From contig CASPLG010000011.1 in assembly GCA_949422855.1 (NCBI GenBank), forward strand, positions 1 to 47,637: DNA of 47,637 bases, in the 5' to 3' direction. How positions within the stretch are numbered: the first letter of the stretch is position 1; each line of letters opens with the position of its first letter. Below the pieces are notes generated by a model. It had not been told where the DNA came from, made no database searches, and saw only the letters and a program-made list of their open reading frames with translations. The position numbers were made by a program, and so were the translations under genes. Source of the DNA: an uncultured Eubacteriales bacterium. Its GTDB lineage: Bacteria > Bacillota > Clostridia > Oscillospirales > Acutalibacteraceae. Below, piece after piece: positions 14,489-23,442 of the stretch.

Positions 14489-16210
14489 CTATTCCTCTGT
14501 AGGAGGAACGTGTAAGGTTTTATAATTTTTGTAAATAGCCATACCCGGTCTATAATTCTTAGGTTTTTTTACATTTGATACGGTAGTGTAATCCACGGCA
14601 ACGCTATCTGAAAACTTTGCCTTGCTATGTCCTGCACATATGCTTGCCGCAAACAGTATATCCTCAGTTTTAGGGGAATTCCCCCCGGTAAACATAACAG
14701 TGTGGCTTCCCGGCATATCTTTAACGTGAAACCAAAGATCTTTTTTCCCGGCTGTTTTATAAGTAAGTTCGGCATTTTGTTTGCAGTTTCTCCCGACTAA
14801 AATTTTATATCCTCCCGGAGAAATAAATTCAATAAAACCCATTGACTTATTTTTAGCCTTTACCTTATTTTTTAATCTAATATATCCCTGTTCGCATAGC
14901 TCACGCTGAATTTCATTTATTTCACTTTCAGATTGGCAGCGTTCTAAACTATCGAGGGTACTATCCAAATATAAAATATCTGTATGGGCATTTTCTATTT
15001 GTTCAGTCAAGAATTTTTGGGCAGTTTTTAATTTTTTATATTTTTTATAATATTTTTGTGCATTTTCAGAACCATCCAACTTAGTATCCAGTGTAATTTT
15101 TATATTTTGAGGAGGCTCTGTAGAAAAATCAACTAATTCAATATTTTTCATACCTTTTTTTATTTTATATAAATTAGAAATCAATAAGTCACCGCAGATT
15201 TTATATTTATCTTTGCCCCAGCAGTGAATCAGTTCTTCTTTTTGCTGTAATATTTTTCTTTTTTTTAACGCGATTATTTTGCCGATAAGTTTTATTAATG
15301 TACCTGCTTTAGAATTTATTCTGTCTTTAGACGCCTTTTCATTGTAATAATCATCAACGAGTTCTGAGAAGGTGCTGTACTCTTTATAAGAGTCTTGTTT
15401 AGGCCTTATAAATGAGATATCTTTTTTATTATTTTCATCCTCCACTAAATAAGGTTTCCCACTTATATTTTTTATGGTGTCTGATATAAAGGATAGAGAA
15501 TCACCAATCTTTTCTTGTCCGACAGGGCCAAGAGAGGCCAATTCGGTTTCGGGACTGTAGCCTGCTCTTATAATCATTTCTCTGCATATGGTCTTTGATA
15601 GTCCCTGTAAAGACGTTTGCAGTGCAGACAGCAGAGTTTTATTTGGGTCAAAAGAAAAAATTGTTTTTAACATAGCATCCTTTTCTGAATTCAGTATACA
15701 AATTTTACCCTGAGAAGGAGGGTCTTGATACAAAAAACCGGGCATAACCAGTCTTTTCGATGACATATCTGACGATACTCTTTTAATTGAGTCCACTATT
15801 TTATTTTCGCTGCTGACCAGTATTATATTGCTGTGTTTACCCATTATTTCTACAATTAATTCGTAATAAGTGTCATAGCCCATTTCATCTTTAGTTTCTA
15901 GCCTTATAGATAAGGCTCTCTCCAGAAGTTTCTGCTGTATTGAAACTATTTTTGCAGACATAATTTTTTTTCTCAGCAGCATGCAAAACGCCGGTGGTTC
16001 CGGAAGACTATTTGCATTTTTATTTGTTAGATTTATCCTTGGGGCCTGTGTACTTGATGATATTGCCAGCCTGCATACATCACCCTGACCTCTTAGCAAA
16101 AAGTTGATTTCATATTTGGCAGGCTGATATATTTTATTTATTCTGTATCCTAGGATTTTCCCTCGTAGTTCACGGGATAAATGTCTTAGAAAAGCTCCAT
16201 CTAACGCCAT
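14489..16210 (-). CDS. rqcH: RqcH/NFACT ribosome quality control protein
   Basis: RqcH binds the stalled 50S subunit with its peptidyl-tRNA and directs C-terminal alanine tailing of the nascent chain. The 573-residue protein shows the order expected for the NFACT family: N-terminal NFACT-N domain beginning MALDGAFLRHLSREL, HhH and coiled-coil middle (about 270-440, Lys-rich), and a C-terminal NFACT-R domain with KDLWFHVKDMPGSHTV. Older annotations call it fibronectin-binding protein A. It is the last gene of a minus-strand run trmK, Nif3-like, rqcH; the spacing to the upstream gene is 12 nt, with AAGGAGCAGTCAAG before the ATG. Confidence 0.92.
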   Translation of the reverse strand: MALDGAFLRHLSRELRGKILGYRINKIYQPAKYEINFLLRGQGDVCRLAISSSTQAPRINLTNKNANSLPEPPAFCMLLRKKIMSAKIVSIQQKLLERALSIRLETKDEMGYDTYYELIVEIMGKHSNIILVSSENKIVDSIKRVSSDMSSKRLVMPGFLYQDPPSQGKICILNSEKDAMLKTIFSFDPNKTLLSALQTSLQGLSKTICREMIIRAGYSPETELASLGPVGQEKIGDSLSFISDTIKNISGKPYLVEDENNKKDISFIRPKQDSYKEYSTFSELVDDYYNEKASKDRINSKAGTLIKLIGKIIALKKRKILQQKEELIHCWGKDKYKICGDLLISNLYKIKKGMKNIELVDFSTEPPQNIKITLDTKLDGSENAQKYYKKYKKLKTAQKFLTEQIENAHTDILYLDSTLDSLERCQSESEINEIQRELCEQGYIRLKNKVKAKNKSMGFIEFISPGGYKILVGRNCKQNAELTYKTAGKKDLWFHVKDMPGSHTVMFTGGNSPKTEDILFAASICAGHSKAKFSDSVAVDYTTVSNVKKPKNYRPGMAIYKNYKTLHVPPTEE

Positions 16211-16222
16211 CTTGACTGCTCC

Positions 16223-17317
16223 TTACAAATATTTTATATTGTCCGTAAACAATTTAGTTTTATAAAACTGCACAGTTTGGAACTTTTTAGATAAAAGTTT
16301 TATAAGGTTGTCAAAAACGATATCTTCAGTTTTAAAATGGCCCGCATCGACGAGCATAATTCCTGAGTCATTGGCCTTCAGTATCATATGATGTTTTATT
16401 TCTCCCGTTATAAAAGCATCAGCACCTTTTTCTATAGCAAAATCCAAATAGTCTCCCCCGGCACCGGAACACACAGCTATTTTATTTATTTTTTTATCTA
16501 TTTGTGTATATTTAAGCCCACTGCACCCCAGACTTTCTTTTACAATTTGCGCAAGTTCTCTGCTGCTTATTGGATCGACCGGTACTCCTATTAATCCGCA
16601 GGCAATTTTCTTACTTACGGCTTTATTTTCAATAATATCATACGCAGGCAGCTCATAGGGGTGAACCTTCTTCATAGCGTTTACAACTGTGTAAGTTTTA
16701 CTCTGTGGAACTATCATTTCTAATCTTATTTCTTTTGTTTTGACTTTTTCCCCGGCATTACCGATAAACGGATTTGAACTGTCACCGGGACTAAATCTGC
16801 CCTCACCGCTTGATAAAAACCCACAACCGCTATAGGAACCTAATTTACCGGCCCCATTGTCACACATAGTATTCATGACTTTATCCTCGTACCCTTCAGG
16901 AACAAAAACTATTATTTTATTATAGAAATCCTCACTATAGACCGATAAGGGCTGTGTGTTTTTAAGACCGATTGCTTTTGCTAAACATGCATTGACACCA
17001 CAACCATCCGCCATATCCAAATTAGTATGTGCACATATCGCACCTATGCCTTTTTTTGCTAACATATAAGGAACGCAGTCACTTAAAAGTTTTTTTAGTG
17101 GGTTAAAAATGACCGGATGATGGCTTATGATTAAATTTGCACCGATAGATTCTGCTTCACCGACGATTTCTCTGGTTATATCTAAAGATAAAAGAACTTT
17201 ATTAATACTTTCACTCATATTGCCAACCAGTAGACCACAATTATCGAAATCCATTGCAGTTTTAAAGGGTGCGATAGAGTCTAAAAAGTTGTAAATATCT
17301 CTGACGTATGTTTTCAT
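16223..17317 (-). CDS. Nif3-like dinuclear metal-centre protein (YqfO type)
   Basis: A 364-residue member of the Nif3/DUF34 family, which forms hexamers with a dinuclear metal site; the physiological reaction is not firmly known. Metal-binding motifs are visible: ISHHPVIF near residue 65, AHTNLD near 100, and the C-terminal DAGHFKTED. Residues of about 130-230 form the inserted PII-like domain typical of longer bacterial members. I start at ATG 17317, one base after the trmK stop, because GAGGATGG precedes it; an in-frame ATG at 17332 lies inside trmK. The trmK-nif3 pairing is common in Firmicutes. Confidence 0.9.
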   Translation of the reverse strand: MKTYVRDIYNFLDSIAPFKTAMDFDNCGLLVGNMSESINKVLLSLDITREIVGEAESIGANLIISHHPVIFNPLKKLLSDCVPYMLAKKGIGAICAHTNLDMADGCGVNACLAKAIGLKNTQPLSVYSEDFYNKIIVFVPEGYEDKVMNTMCDNGAGKLGSYSGCGFLSSGEGRFSPGDSSNPFIGNAGEKVKTKEIRLEMIVPQSKTYTVVNAMKKVHPYELPAYDIIENKAVSKKIACGLIGVPVDPISSRELAQIVKESLGCSGLKYTQIDKKINKIAVCSGAGGDYLDFAIEKGADAFITGEIKHHMILKANDSGIMLVDAGHFKTEDIVFDNLIKLLSKKFQTVQFYKTKLFTDNIKYL

Positions 17318-17318
17318 A

Positions 17319-18017
17319 TTAACCATCCTCAAAATTATTAATAATATTCTTTATTCTGTTTATTATACGCACATTTCGATAATATGCATTCATATTATTG
17401 GCGCTAAGGGCTCCTTTGTTCATATTTTCTAAATTTCTGATTTGTCTCTCCATGTAAGCTACGGCGGGCCGGTTTACATTATCACCTAACTTTCCTATAT
17501 AAGGATACTCTATACAGACTTTTTCACTAATGCCCGTATAAACTGCGCTGATAACTGTATAAACTTTTCCCGAAGAAAAAACTGCTTTTTCATTTTGTAT
17601 ACGGAACTTATTATTGTAAAGATATGTCCTTAAGTCGCATTCTGATGACATAGGCTGGAGTATGAGCTTTTTTCTTTTGGCTGCTACCCAGGGAGCTTTG
17701 GATATTATACTGGAGATTAACTCTCCTCCCATGCCTGCTATTACTATTTCGTCGACTTTGTCGGGCGCAGCCGCATCCAAACCGTCTGACATTAGTAATT
17801 GTATGCATCCTTTTAGATTATATTTTTCTATGTTATTCTCAGCTTTTTTCAGGGGGAGTGGATTTATATCACTTGCAATGGCATATTTGACTTTTCCATT
17901 CATAATAAGCCAAATTGGCAGATAGGCATGATCCGTACCCACATCTATAATTCTTTTGCTATTGCCTACCATATCAGCACAAGCTTTAAGTCTGTCGTTC
18001 AGTTTAAATTTCCTCAT
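17319..18017 (-). CDS. trmK: tRNA (adenine22-N1)-methyltransferase
   Basis: TrmK methylates N1 of A22 in tRNA using SAM. The 232-residue protein starts with LNDRLKACADMV and has the SAM-binding motif IIDVGTDHAYLP near residue 25 and the catalytic-region motif IAGMGGELI near 95, both characteristic of the family. A helical C-terminal part (about 165-232) contains the coiled coil found in TrmK. No strong ribosome binding site is seen before the ATG at 18017. It heads the three-gene minus-strand unit. Confidence 0.92.
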   Translation of the reverse strand: MRKFKLNDRLKACADMVGNSKRIIDVGTDHAYLPIWLIMNGKVKYAIASDINPLPLKKAENNIEKYNLKGCIQLLMSDGLDAAAPDKVDEIVIAGMGGELISSIISKAPWVAAKRKKLILQPMSSECDLRTYLYNNKFRIQNEKAVFSSGKVYTVISAVYTGISEKVCIEYPYIGKLGDNVNRPAVAYMERQIRNLENMNKGALSANNMNAYYRNVRIINRIKNIINNFEDG

Positions 18018-18186
18018 AATATAGCATTTTAGCAGAATAGAAAAAATCTTTCCATATATTTTTGTTAAAAATCAGTTTCATACACAGAGTAGGTATCCTA
18101 GCCGTAACTTATACAATATCCTAGAATTATAAATACGTCAATTGTTGGAATTTGAGGGAGAATCATCTCTGAATAAATAGCCAGAA

Positions 18187-18322
18187 AGTGCCACATGCGT
18201 AGATACAGCAGAGTTAAATCTACAAAATAAGTTTTATAAAATTGGTATTTAAAGCTGTTTTATGCGAAAGTAATTCTCATATTTCTACAATTTATCAGTA
18301 CTATATCCTCTTTTGTGGCACT
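18187..18322 (-). repeat. short repeat family, copy A, with 9-bp inverted ends
   Basis: The 136-bp segment starts with AGTGCCACA (18187-18195) and ends with its exact inverse TGTGGCACT (18314-18322). Read on the minus strand it shares blocks such as ATAAAACTTATTTTGTA and ACGCATGTGGCACT with copy C at 25042 and AGAGGAT...AAACTTATTTTG with copy B at 23725. Size and ends suggest a MITE-like element; no target duplication was established. Confidence 0.55.
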
Positions 18323-18425
18323 CCTATTAGTCAAACAGCCTGGGCACAGCAAAGAGGAAATTTTTCATTTCCCCTTTTACTTCTTACTTTATAAGTTGGA
18401 TATAAGCAAAAGTCCGATATAGCAT

Positions 18426-18451
18426 TAAAACATACTCTATTGATGGTATGT
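18426..18451 (-). terminator. weak terminator after the RiPP precursors
   Basis: Minus strand ACATAC/GTATGT stem (18430-18435 with 18446-18451, ten-base loop) followed by TTTTAATG. The stem is short, so termination may be partial. Confidence 0.4.
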
Positions 18452-18452
18452 A

Positions 18453-18728
18453 TTACTCTCTGGGCTTAATTTCCGGAGTGGATTCTTCCTTTTTCTGTTG
18501 TCCCTTTTTCTTTTTTGCTTCTTCTTCCAATTTTTTGCGGTGTAGGAACACATGCGGGGATGCGTAACCGAGTGCAATGTGAGCAGCGGGATTTTTAAGT
18601 AGCTCATATGCCATTTTCCTAGTTTCATCGCTTAGCATATGTTGTGCTTTTTCTTTGGATTCACTTTCTCCGCCGGCAAGCTCACCTAACTCATCATTTG
18701 TAAGTTTATGTAAATCTTTATCCGCCAC
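18453..18728 (-). CDS. candidate RiPP precursor 1, double-glycine leader
   Basis: A 91-residue peptide whose leader HKLTNDELGELAGG (residues 7-20) is nearly identical to those of the two upstream peptides. It fits the classic double-glycine leader pattern (Leu at -12, Glu at -8, Leu at -7, Leu at -4, GG). The presumed core of 71 residues has no cysteine, carries ALGYASPHVFLHRK near the middle, and ends in a Lys/Glu-rich tail. GTG start at 18728 after AAGGAGGTGAG. It is the last gene of the unit with a radical SAM enzyme, which suggests that enzyme modifies it. The class of modification is unknown. Confidence 0.8.
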   Translation of the reverse strand: MADKDLHKLTNDELGELAGGESESKEKAQHMLSDETRKMAYELLKNPAAHIALGYASPHVFLHRKKLEEEAKKKKGQQKKEESTPEIKPRE

Positions 18729-18806
18729 TATAGCTCACCTCCTTTCTAAAAATATTTTTATTTACCCATTGACTTTTTAGGGCGGCTGTTTTTCATAATA
18801 ATAATT

Positions 18807-19070
18807 TTAACTCCGCTCCGGCTCTAGAGGATCAGTTACCAGATCTTGCTCTTTTTTTCTATCCTTGTTGTCAGGAGGTATCTTCTCAGGTTCTATAGGT
18901 GCCCCATATTTGGGTGCTTTTTTTACTCCATAAAACATCACGGCATGAATTGGCTCATCGTCAATTACTTTACCTATTTCTTTTAATTTCTCACCGGTTA
19001 AATTATCTCCTCCGCCGGCAAGCTCACCCAATTCGTCATTTGTAAGTTTATGTGAATTCTTATCTTTCAC
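18807..19070 (-). CDS. candidate RiPP precursor 2, double-glycine leader
   Basis: An 87-residue peptide with leader HKLTNDELGELAGG (7-20). The presumed core of 67 residues has no cysteine and contains MFYGVKKAPKYGAPIEPEKI, which resembles PLYGV...LKYAVPRPIKP in precursor 3, followed by a charged tail with the shared (K/E)IPP motif. A GTG at 19070 follows AGAGGGGAT; its first 11 bases overlap the end of precursor 3, so the two are translationally close. The recurring aromatic YG(V) and KY(G/A) positions are natural candidates for crosslinking, but this is inference. Confidence 0.8.
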   Translation of the reverse strand: MKDKNSHKLTNDELGELAGGGDNLTGEKLKEIGKVIDDEPIHAVMFYGVKKAPKYGAPIEPEKIPPDNKDRKKEQDLVTDPLEPERS

Positions 19071-19317
19071 GATTTATCCCCTCTTCTTGTTGTTTGTTTT
19101 TGTCTTTTTCCTTATCCTTATCATCAATTGGTGGAATTTCCCCGGGATTTAAAGGTTTGTGAGGCTTTATAGGTCTGGGGACAGCATATTTAAGCATTAT
19201 TTTATCGTCAGTGACTCCGTAGAGGGGCATGGGCTTATGTTGCTCAATAGGATTTTCTCCTCCTGCAATCTCACCTAATTCATCGGGGGTAAGTTTACTT
19301 AAATTTTTATTTTCCAT
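19060..19317 (-). CDS. candidate RiPP precursor 3, double-glycine leader
   Basis: An 85-residue peptide with leader SKLTPDELGEIAGG (7-20). The core of 65 residues has no cysteine; it holds MPLYGVTDDKIMLKYAVP, a proline-rich PRPIKPHKPLNPGEIPP stretch and a Lys/Glu/Asp tail. I start at ATG 19317, with AAGGAG ten bases upstream; an in-frame GTG at 19326 lies too close to that site. It is the first precursor after the radical SAM gene, 88 nt downstream of its stop. Confidence 0.8.
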   Translation of the reverse strand: MENKNLSKLTPDELGEIAGGENPIEQHKPMPLYGVTDDKIMLKYAVPRPIKPHKPLNPGEIPPIDDKDKEKDKNKQQEEGINRER

Positions 19318-19405
19318 ATTCTGCACTCTCCTTGTTTTATTTAGAATTATAAACTTAAATATTAATTATTTTTTCTATACGATTATTTAGAACTTTCGCT
19401 ATCAC

Positions 19406-20665
19406 TTATACTGATTTTTCAAGCAGACTTTCATTTGAGAAAGTATCTTCATTGGAATTACCGCATTTGGTGTTTGCTATCCTTTTTAATGAAGTGCCTT
19501 CATTGTTTGTAGGGTCTAAATCCAAAATCCTTTCAGAAATCAACGAGGCTTCCTGAAAACTTCCCACGTTGATGCATTGATGTGCTTTGCCGGACAAAAC
19601 ATCAATATTATTGTAGGAAAGTAACTTTTTTCTAAATTTTTTAATGTTGTAGTTAAATGAGCAATACAAATTTTCTTTATAAATGGATCCCTTAGTAGTG
19701 AGCCTGCTGTTTGGACATCCACCAAGACACTCATCGCCATATCTACATTTCCCGCAATCTCCGGATAACTTGTCCTTTGATAAATTTCTCCGCCACGCAA
19801 AAGAATTAGGATTCTCCCATATTTGTCTGAGGCTTTTTTCACGGATATTTCCCTCTATAAAACTTTTGTCTCTGATAGAAGTACATCCCAAAATATCTCC
19901 ATTATGAAGAATTCCAAAGCTTCTTACTCCTGCATTGCACCCTACCCACCGCCCGCACTCATTCAATGAATTTACAAAATCCAACTTACTATTGTAATAT
20001 CCTATACAATCCGCCGGCTGTATGAGTATTTTGTTTTCCAGTGTGGTATCATAGCAAAAGTCTATTATATCTTGCACCTGAGAGGGCGTAATCATCCAAT
20101 TTTTATGTTTGGCAAAGTTACCCATAGGCAGACCTATTTGAATTTGCCACATATTTACCCCCATATTAATGAGTTCATCTTTTATTTTGCCTAAATGGTC
20201 TATATTTTCCTGAGATATAGTTGTTATGCCTGCGGTGTAAATTCCGTTGCGGTTTAATATCCCAAAAGCATTTTTTGCTCTGGCGAACGCTCCGGGTCTT
20301 CTGATTTTATCATGTATTTCTTCGGTGCCGTCTATGCTTATGGCAAAAGTTGAGACTCCTGCATCTTTAAATTCTTTTGCATTGGTGTCATTAACCTCCC
20401 AACCATTGGAAATTATATTTGCGTGTACATTTTGGGATGTAAGTCTACTAATGATTTTAGTAAGATCCTTGCGTGTTAAGGGTTCTCCTCCGGATAGTGT
20501 CACCCAGGATAATTTCATATCAGCAATCATATCTGCTAATGTAAGGGCCTCATCGGTCGTCAGTTCACCGGGCAAGGCTGTTTTGCATGAAGAACCACAA
20601 TGTCCGCAACGCATGTTGCACCCCATCGTAACTTCCCAAACGCAGGTTATGGGTTTATATTCCAT
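19406..20665 (-). CDS. radical SAM/SPASM peptide-modifying enzyme
   Basis: A 419-residue radical SAM protein. The 4Fe-4S motif CNMRCGHC lies at residues 16-23, followed by the SAM-binding GGEPLT, and a C-terminal SPASM domain with cysteines in GRWVGCNAG, GDILGCTS and CGKCRYGDECLGGCP that would bind auxiliary clusters. The last 70 residues look like one TPR repeat (AHQCINVGSFQEASLISERI), a possible peptide-binding add-on. I prefer ATG 20665, about eleven bases after AAGGAAG; another ATG at 20674 sits too close to it. It lies directly upstream of three double-glycine peptides, so peptide maturation is the likely role. It is not closely similar to the SCIFF maturase of this window. Confidence 0.85.
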   Translation of the reverse strand: MEYKPITCVWEVTMGCNMRCGHCGSSCKTALPGELTTDEALTLADMIADMKLSWVTLSGGEPLTRKDLTKIISRLTSQNVHANIISNGWEVNDTNAKEFKDAGVSTFAISIDGTEEIHDKIRRPGAFARAKNAFGILNRNGIYTAGITTISQENIDHLGKIKDELINMGVNMWQIQIGLPMGNFAKHKNWMITPSQVQDIIDFCYDTTLENKILIQPADCIGYYNSKLDFVNSLNECGRWVGCNAGVRSFGILHNGDILGCTSIRDKSFIEGNIREKSLRQIWENPNSFAWRRNLSKDKLSGDCGKCRYGDECLGGCPNSRLTTKGSIYKENLYCSFNYNIKKFRKKLLSYNNIDVLSGKAHQCINVGSFQEASLISERILDLDPTNNEGTSLKRIANTKCGNSNEDTFSNESLLEKSV

Positions 20666-20846
20666 AAATGCCATCACTTCCTTAAAAAAACAGTTTAAAT
20701 TTTTTGTCAATTGCAGATCGACCTCAGCTAAACGTTGGATATAAACACATTTAGAAATTGCGTTTATTGCCTGAGCCTACAGCATACTGAAAATAATATA
20801 CAATATCAATATAAAAATCAAGGGAAATATAATAATATTATTTCTA

Positions 20847-22046
20847 TTATATCAAAAATAATTCCTGTTGTGGCTGGCATAATGTTTTTCCTCCGTTTTT
20901 AGTAACTAGAACCATTTCCTCTATTGAACCACCATTATTTATTTGTATTCTGGGCTCTATAGTGTAAACTCCGTTCTCCTGCAGCCGCATATGTGAACGC
21001 TTTGAGCTTTTAGGGGCGAGACTTACCCCTGGGCTGTGGGCTGTTTGACCTACAGGATGTCCTGTTGAATGGTTATAGTCGGGGTAGCCCTTGCTAAGTA
21101 TGTAATTTCTTACAATTGAGTCTACCTCATATCCGTACTTTCCCGGTATACAGTTTTTTATACCGAGAGATATAGCTGTTACCAGTGTATCAAAAACATC
21201 TTTTATTTGCTGAGGTACAGTTTTCTCGTTTGGTTTTAGCACATATCCCATACGCTGCAAATCACTTGCATATTTTCTGCCGTCATTAAGGTATATTGTC
21301 ACTCCGAAATCGCAGTAAACAGTGTAGCCGGGCTTTAAGGCCTCATCGCTTGGAGACGAATGTCCACCTTTTACCAGATTAGGTCCAACAAGCACAATTG
21401 GGCAAACATCCTCTTCCCACGCAAACTCTTCGTTTACTATTCCATAAGTTTTAAAGTATGCAGGCTTATTCTTGAATACATCGTGAAACAAACTAAATAT
21501 ATGTTTTTCGGTCATACCGGTTTTTATTTTCTTGAAAACACTTTTTATTATTTGCAATGCTCGATTTGAGCAAATTGACATATATTTTATGTCTTCTTCT
21601 GTTTTTTGCTCAAGCAGCCGGTATATAATAGTATCAGCTGAATGGAATTTGACAGGGCGGCTATTGTTTTGATAAAAATCTGCAATATTATCATAGAGAA
21701 ATTTATATATTCCATGACCTAAAACGTCAGTAACTGCATCCATATTATCAGAATAATTAAGGTAGATATTTTGGGGCATATCTATGCTCATTAAAATTTC
21801 GTTTATTTCTTTGCGCAGGGGTTCTTTACCATCATAAACAACTTTTTTACCTGAAAAATTCTTTATATTATCCTCATCGAGTGAATGTACAAGTAGGGTT
21901 ATTCCGTTATTGGTTACAAATGATACAGCTGGGACAATTGTTTTATTGGAAATAAATTTTTTAAAATACGGGTCACTTCCTTCGCAGCTGTACATGATCC
22001 ATACGCTGTCGTGCGGGACAGCCTTTTTTATTTTACTAAAAAGCAT
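20847..22046 (-). CDS. M24-family metallopeptidase (Xaa-Pro peptidase-like)
   Basis: A 399-residue protein with an N-terminal creatinase-like domain (about 1-150) and a pita-bread M24 catalytic domain. All five metal ligands appear: Asp in YCDFGV, Asp in YASDLQR, His in STGHPVG, Glu in YTIEPRI and Glu in SIEEMV. Members usually cleave Xaa-Pro bonds at the N-terminus of peptides or hydrolyse related small molecules. AAAGGGA precedes the ATG at 22046. It is co-directional with the RiPP genes, 181 nt upstream of the radical SAM start. Two of the precursor cores are proline-rich, so a role in peptide trimming is possible, but it may be an unrelated neighbour. Confidence 0.82.
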   Translation of the reverse strand: MLFSKIKKAVPHDSVWIMYSCEGSDPYFKKFISNKTIVPAVSFVTNNGITLLVHSLDEDNIKNFSGKKVVYDGKEPLRKEINEILMSIDMPQNIYLNYSDNMDAVTDVLGHGIYKFLYDNIADFYQNNSRPVKFHSADTIIYRLLEQKTEEDIKYMSICSNRALQIIKSVFKKIKTGMTEKHIFSLFHDVFKNKPAYFKTYGIVNEEFAWEEDVCPIVLVGPNLVKGGHSSPSDEALKPGYTVYCDFGVTIYLNDGRKYASDLQRMGYVLKPNEKTVPQQIKDVFDTLVTAISLGIKNCIPGKYGYEVDSIVRNYILSKGYPDYNHSTGHPVGQTAHSPGVSLAPKSSKRSHMRLQENGVYTIEPRIQINNGGSIEEMVLVTKNGGKTLCQPQQELFLI

Positions 22047-22423
22047 TTTTTATCATTCCCTTTGTGAAGACAATTTTTATATTATTTTATGAGTGTTTGT
22101 ATTATTATAAGCCCATGTGAAGAGAAAATCCGCTAAATACCATGAAAATATTCATTAATTTAGCAGTAGAAATTCGGTATAAACAACTAATGTAGTGAAC
22201 AAATTATTACATATGACGAAAAATAAATTTCTTATGTGTGAATCATAAACAGTAGGCGTGTTTTGGACGAAGTTAAGCATGTTATAGTAAAGATAAACCG
22301 GTAGTGGGGGACATTTTTGAAGTGATATATCCATAAAATATACACTATTTTAAAATTAAAGTATTTACTTTTTTGTTTATATATGATACTATTGAGATAA
22401 ATTTTTAAGAAGGGGTGATATTT
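22047..22423. other. divergent intergenic region, 377 bp
   Basis: AT-rich, no gene seen. It holds the promoter of the rightward gene (22364-22392) and, for the leftward M24 gene, a TATAAT near 22103-22108 with only a weak -35. Confidence 0.5.
22364..22392 (+). promoter_or_regulatory. promoter of the coiled-coil protein gene
   Basis: TTTACT (22364-22369), 17 nt, TACTAT (22387-22392). Confidence 0.5.
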
Positions 22424-23218
22424 ATGGCCAAAAAAGGGGCCGACACATTAACTTTGATAAGTGAGTGCGAAAAAACGCTTGAACTGTTGGGAAAGAAATC
22501 TGAGCCTGAAATTAAAAATGAGATAAATGTACTTAGGGCGCAGCTGAAAACATTGCAAGGCAATAAGAAAAAATTACGGCAGGAACTGGTTAGGGTATTA
22601 AGATCTTTACCGAAAGACGGGGAATTTAGGAATATTAAGAGTAAAGTAAAAGAACATATAAAATCTAAGGACATCTCATCTGAGAAGGTCAAGGAAATGC
22701 TCAATGAATTGAAAAAGGATCTCTCGACAGAGCAGGATAAGGGAGATCACGCTAATGCGGTAGGTCTGCTTAGAAAATATATTGGTACCGTTTTGGACAA
22801 TTTGTCGAAGTCAATGGAAGATGTAAGATTTTTAAAATTGAGCGGCTCAGAGTATGAATGTACTTTTGATGGAAAAAGTTTTAAATTTGAAGAGGATAAA
22901 GGCAAAGAAAAACAGCAATTTTACTTAGAGATATATAAGCCTTATAAATCAGTGAAGAAAAATATAGAGGAATTAGGGAAGCAAATAACTGCGGATAAAG
23001 GTGATAAACTGGAGGGCAGTGTTGTTTTGAAGTTATGTGACAGCATTACAGATTCTCTTAGTGATGCGTCAAAAAAGGCGAAGAAGTACAAACCTCCTAT
23101 GATTTTAAATGATAGGAAGCAGAAGAAGGCTGTCGCTGTTTATCTTGGAGAAAAGTATTTAGATTGTGAAAATACCATAAGGGATTTGGGACATGGGAAG
23201 GTTCGGAATATTATGTAA
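22424..23218 (+). CDS. lysine-rich coiled-coil protein, unknown
   Basis: A 264-residue soluble protein with no recognised family. It is strongly helical and charged; heptad-like stretches at about 10-60 (KNEINVLRAQLKTLQG) and 60-110 suggest a coiled coil. A short central part (about 135-165, SGSEYECTFDGKSFKFEED) looks like beta-strands, followed by more helix. There is no signal peptide or membrane helix. The ATG at 22424 follows AAGGGGTGATATTT; an in-frame ATG nine bases earlier overlaps this site. It is transcribed alone and divergently from the RiPP unit. Confidence 0.7.
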   Translation: MAKKGADTLTLISECEKTLELLGKKSEPEIKNEINVLRAQLKTLQGNKKKLRQELVRVLRSLPKDGEFRNIKSKVKEHIKSKDISSEKVKEMLNELKKDLSTEQDKGDHANAVGLLRKYIGTVLDNLSKSMEDVRFLKLSGSEYECTFDGKSFKFEEDKGKEKQQFYLEIYKPYKSVKKNIEELGKQITADKGDKLEGSVVLKLCDSITDSLSDASKKAKKYKPPMILNDRKQKKAVAVYLGEKYLDCENTIRDLGHGKVRNIM

Positions 23219-23300
23219 GCCGTGGGAAAATCGACCGGTCAGGATTTTTTGTTGATTTATAACTACTGCCTACAGTCTGAACGTCCAAAACACACACGAA

Positions 23301-23331
23301 AGCAGAGTTTACAAAAACCGTATACTCTGCT
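23301..23331. terminator. bidirectional hairpin between the coiled-coil gene and the tRNAs
   Basis: AGCAGAGT (23301-23308) pairs with ACTCTGCT (23324-23331). A T-run follows on the plus strand (TTTTTGTT) and a weaker one on the minus strand, so it may end both the coiled-coil gene and the tRNA transcript. Confidence 0.55.
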
Positions 23332-23337
23332 TTTTGT

Positions 23338-23427
23338 TGGCGGAGAAAGAGGGATTTGAACCCTCGCGCCAGTTACCTGACCTACTCCCTTAGCAGGGGA
23401 GCCTCTTCACCACTTGAGTATTTCTCC
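23338..23427 (-). tRNA. tRNA-Ser (anticodon GCT)
   Basis: The minus strand folds as a class II tRNA. The acceptor GGAGAAA pairs with TTTCTCC, the anticodon loop CTGCTAA gives GCT (AGC/AGU codons), there is a long variable arm, and the T-loop is GTTCAAATC. The discriminator is G and CCA is encoded (23338-23340). Confidence 0.95.
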
Positions 23428-23442
23428 TTACGTTACGCCCGA

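Larger units (their letters stand above)
18018..18452. other. intergenic region, 435 bp
   Basis: No gene is seen. It contains a short repeat copy (18187-18322), a hairpin near 18344-18372 (GAGGAAAT/ATTTCCCC) with a T-rich run on the plus strand, and the probable 3' end of the RiPP transcript at 18426-18451. Confidence 0.6.
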
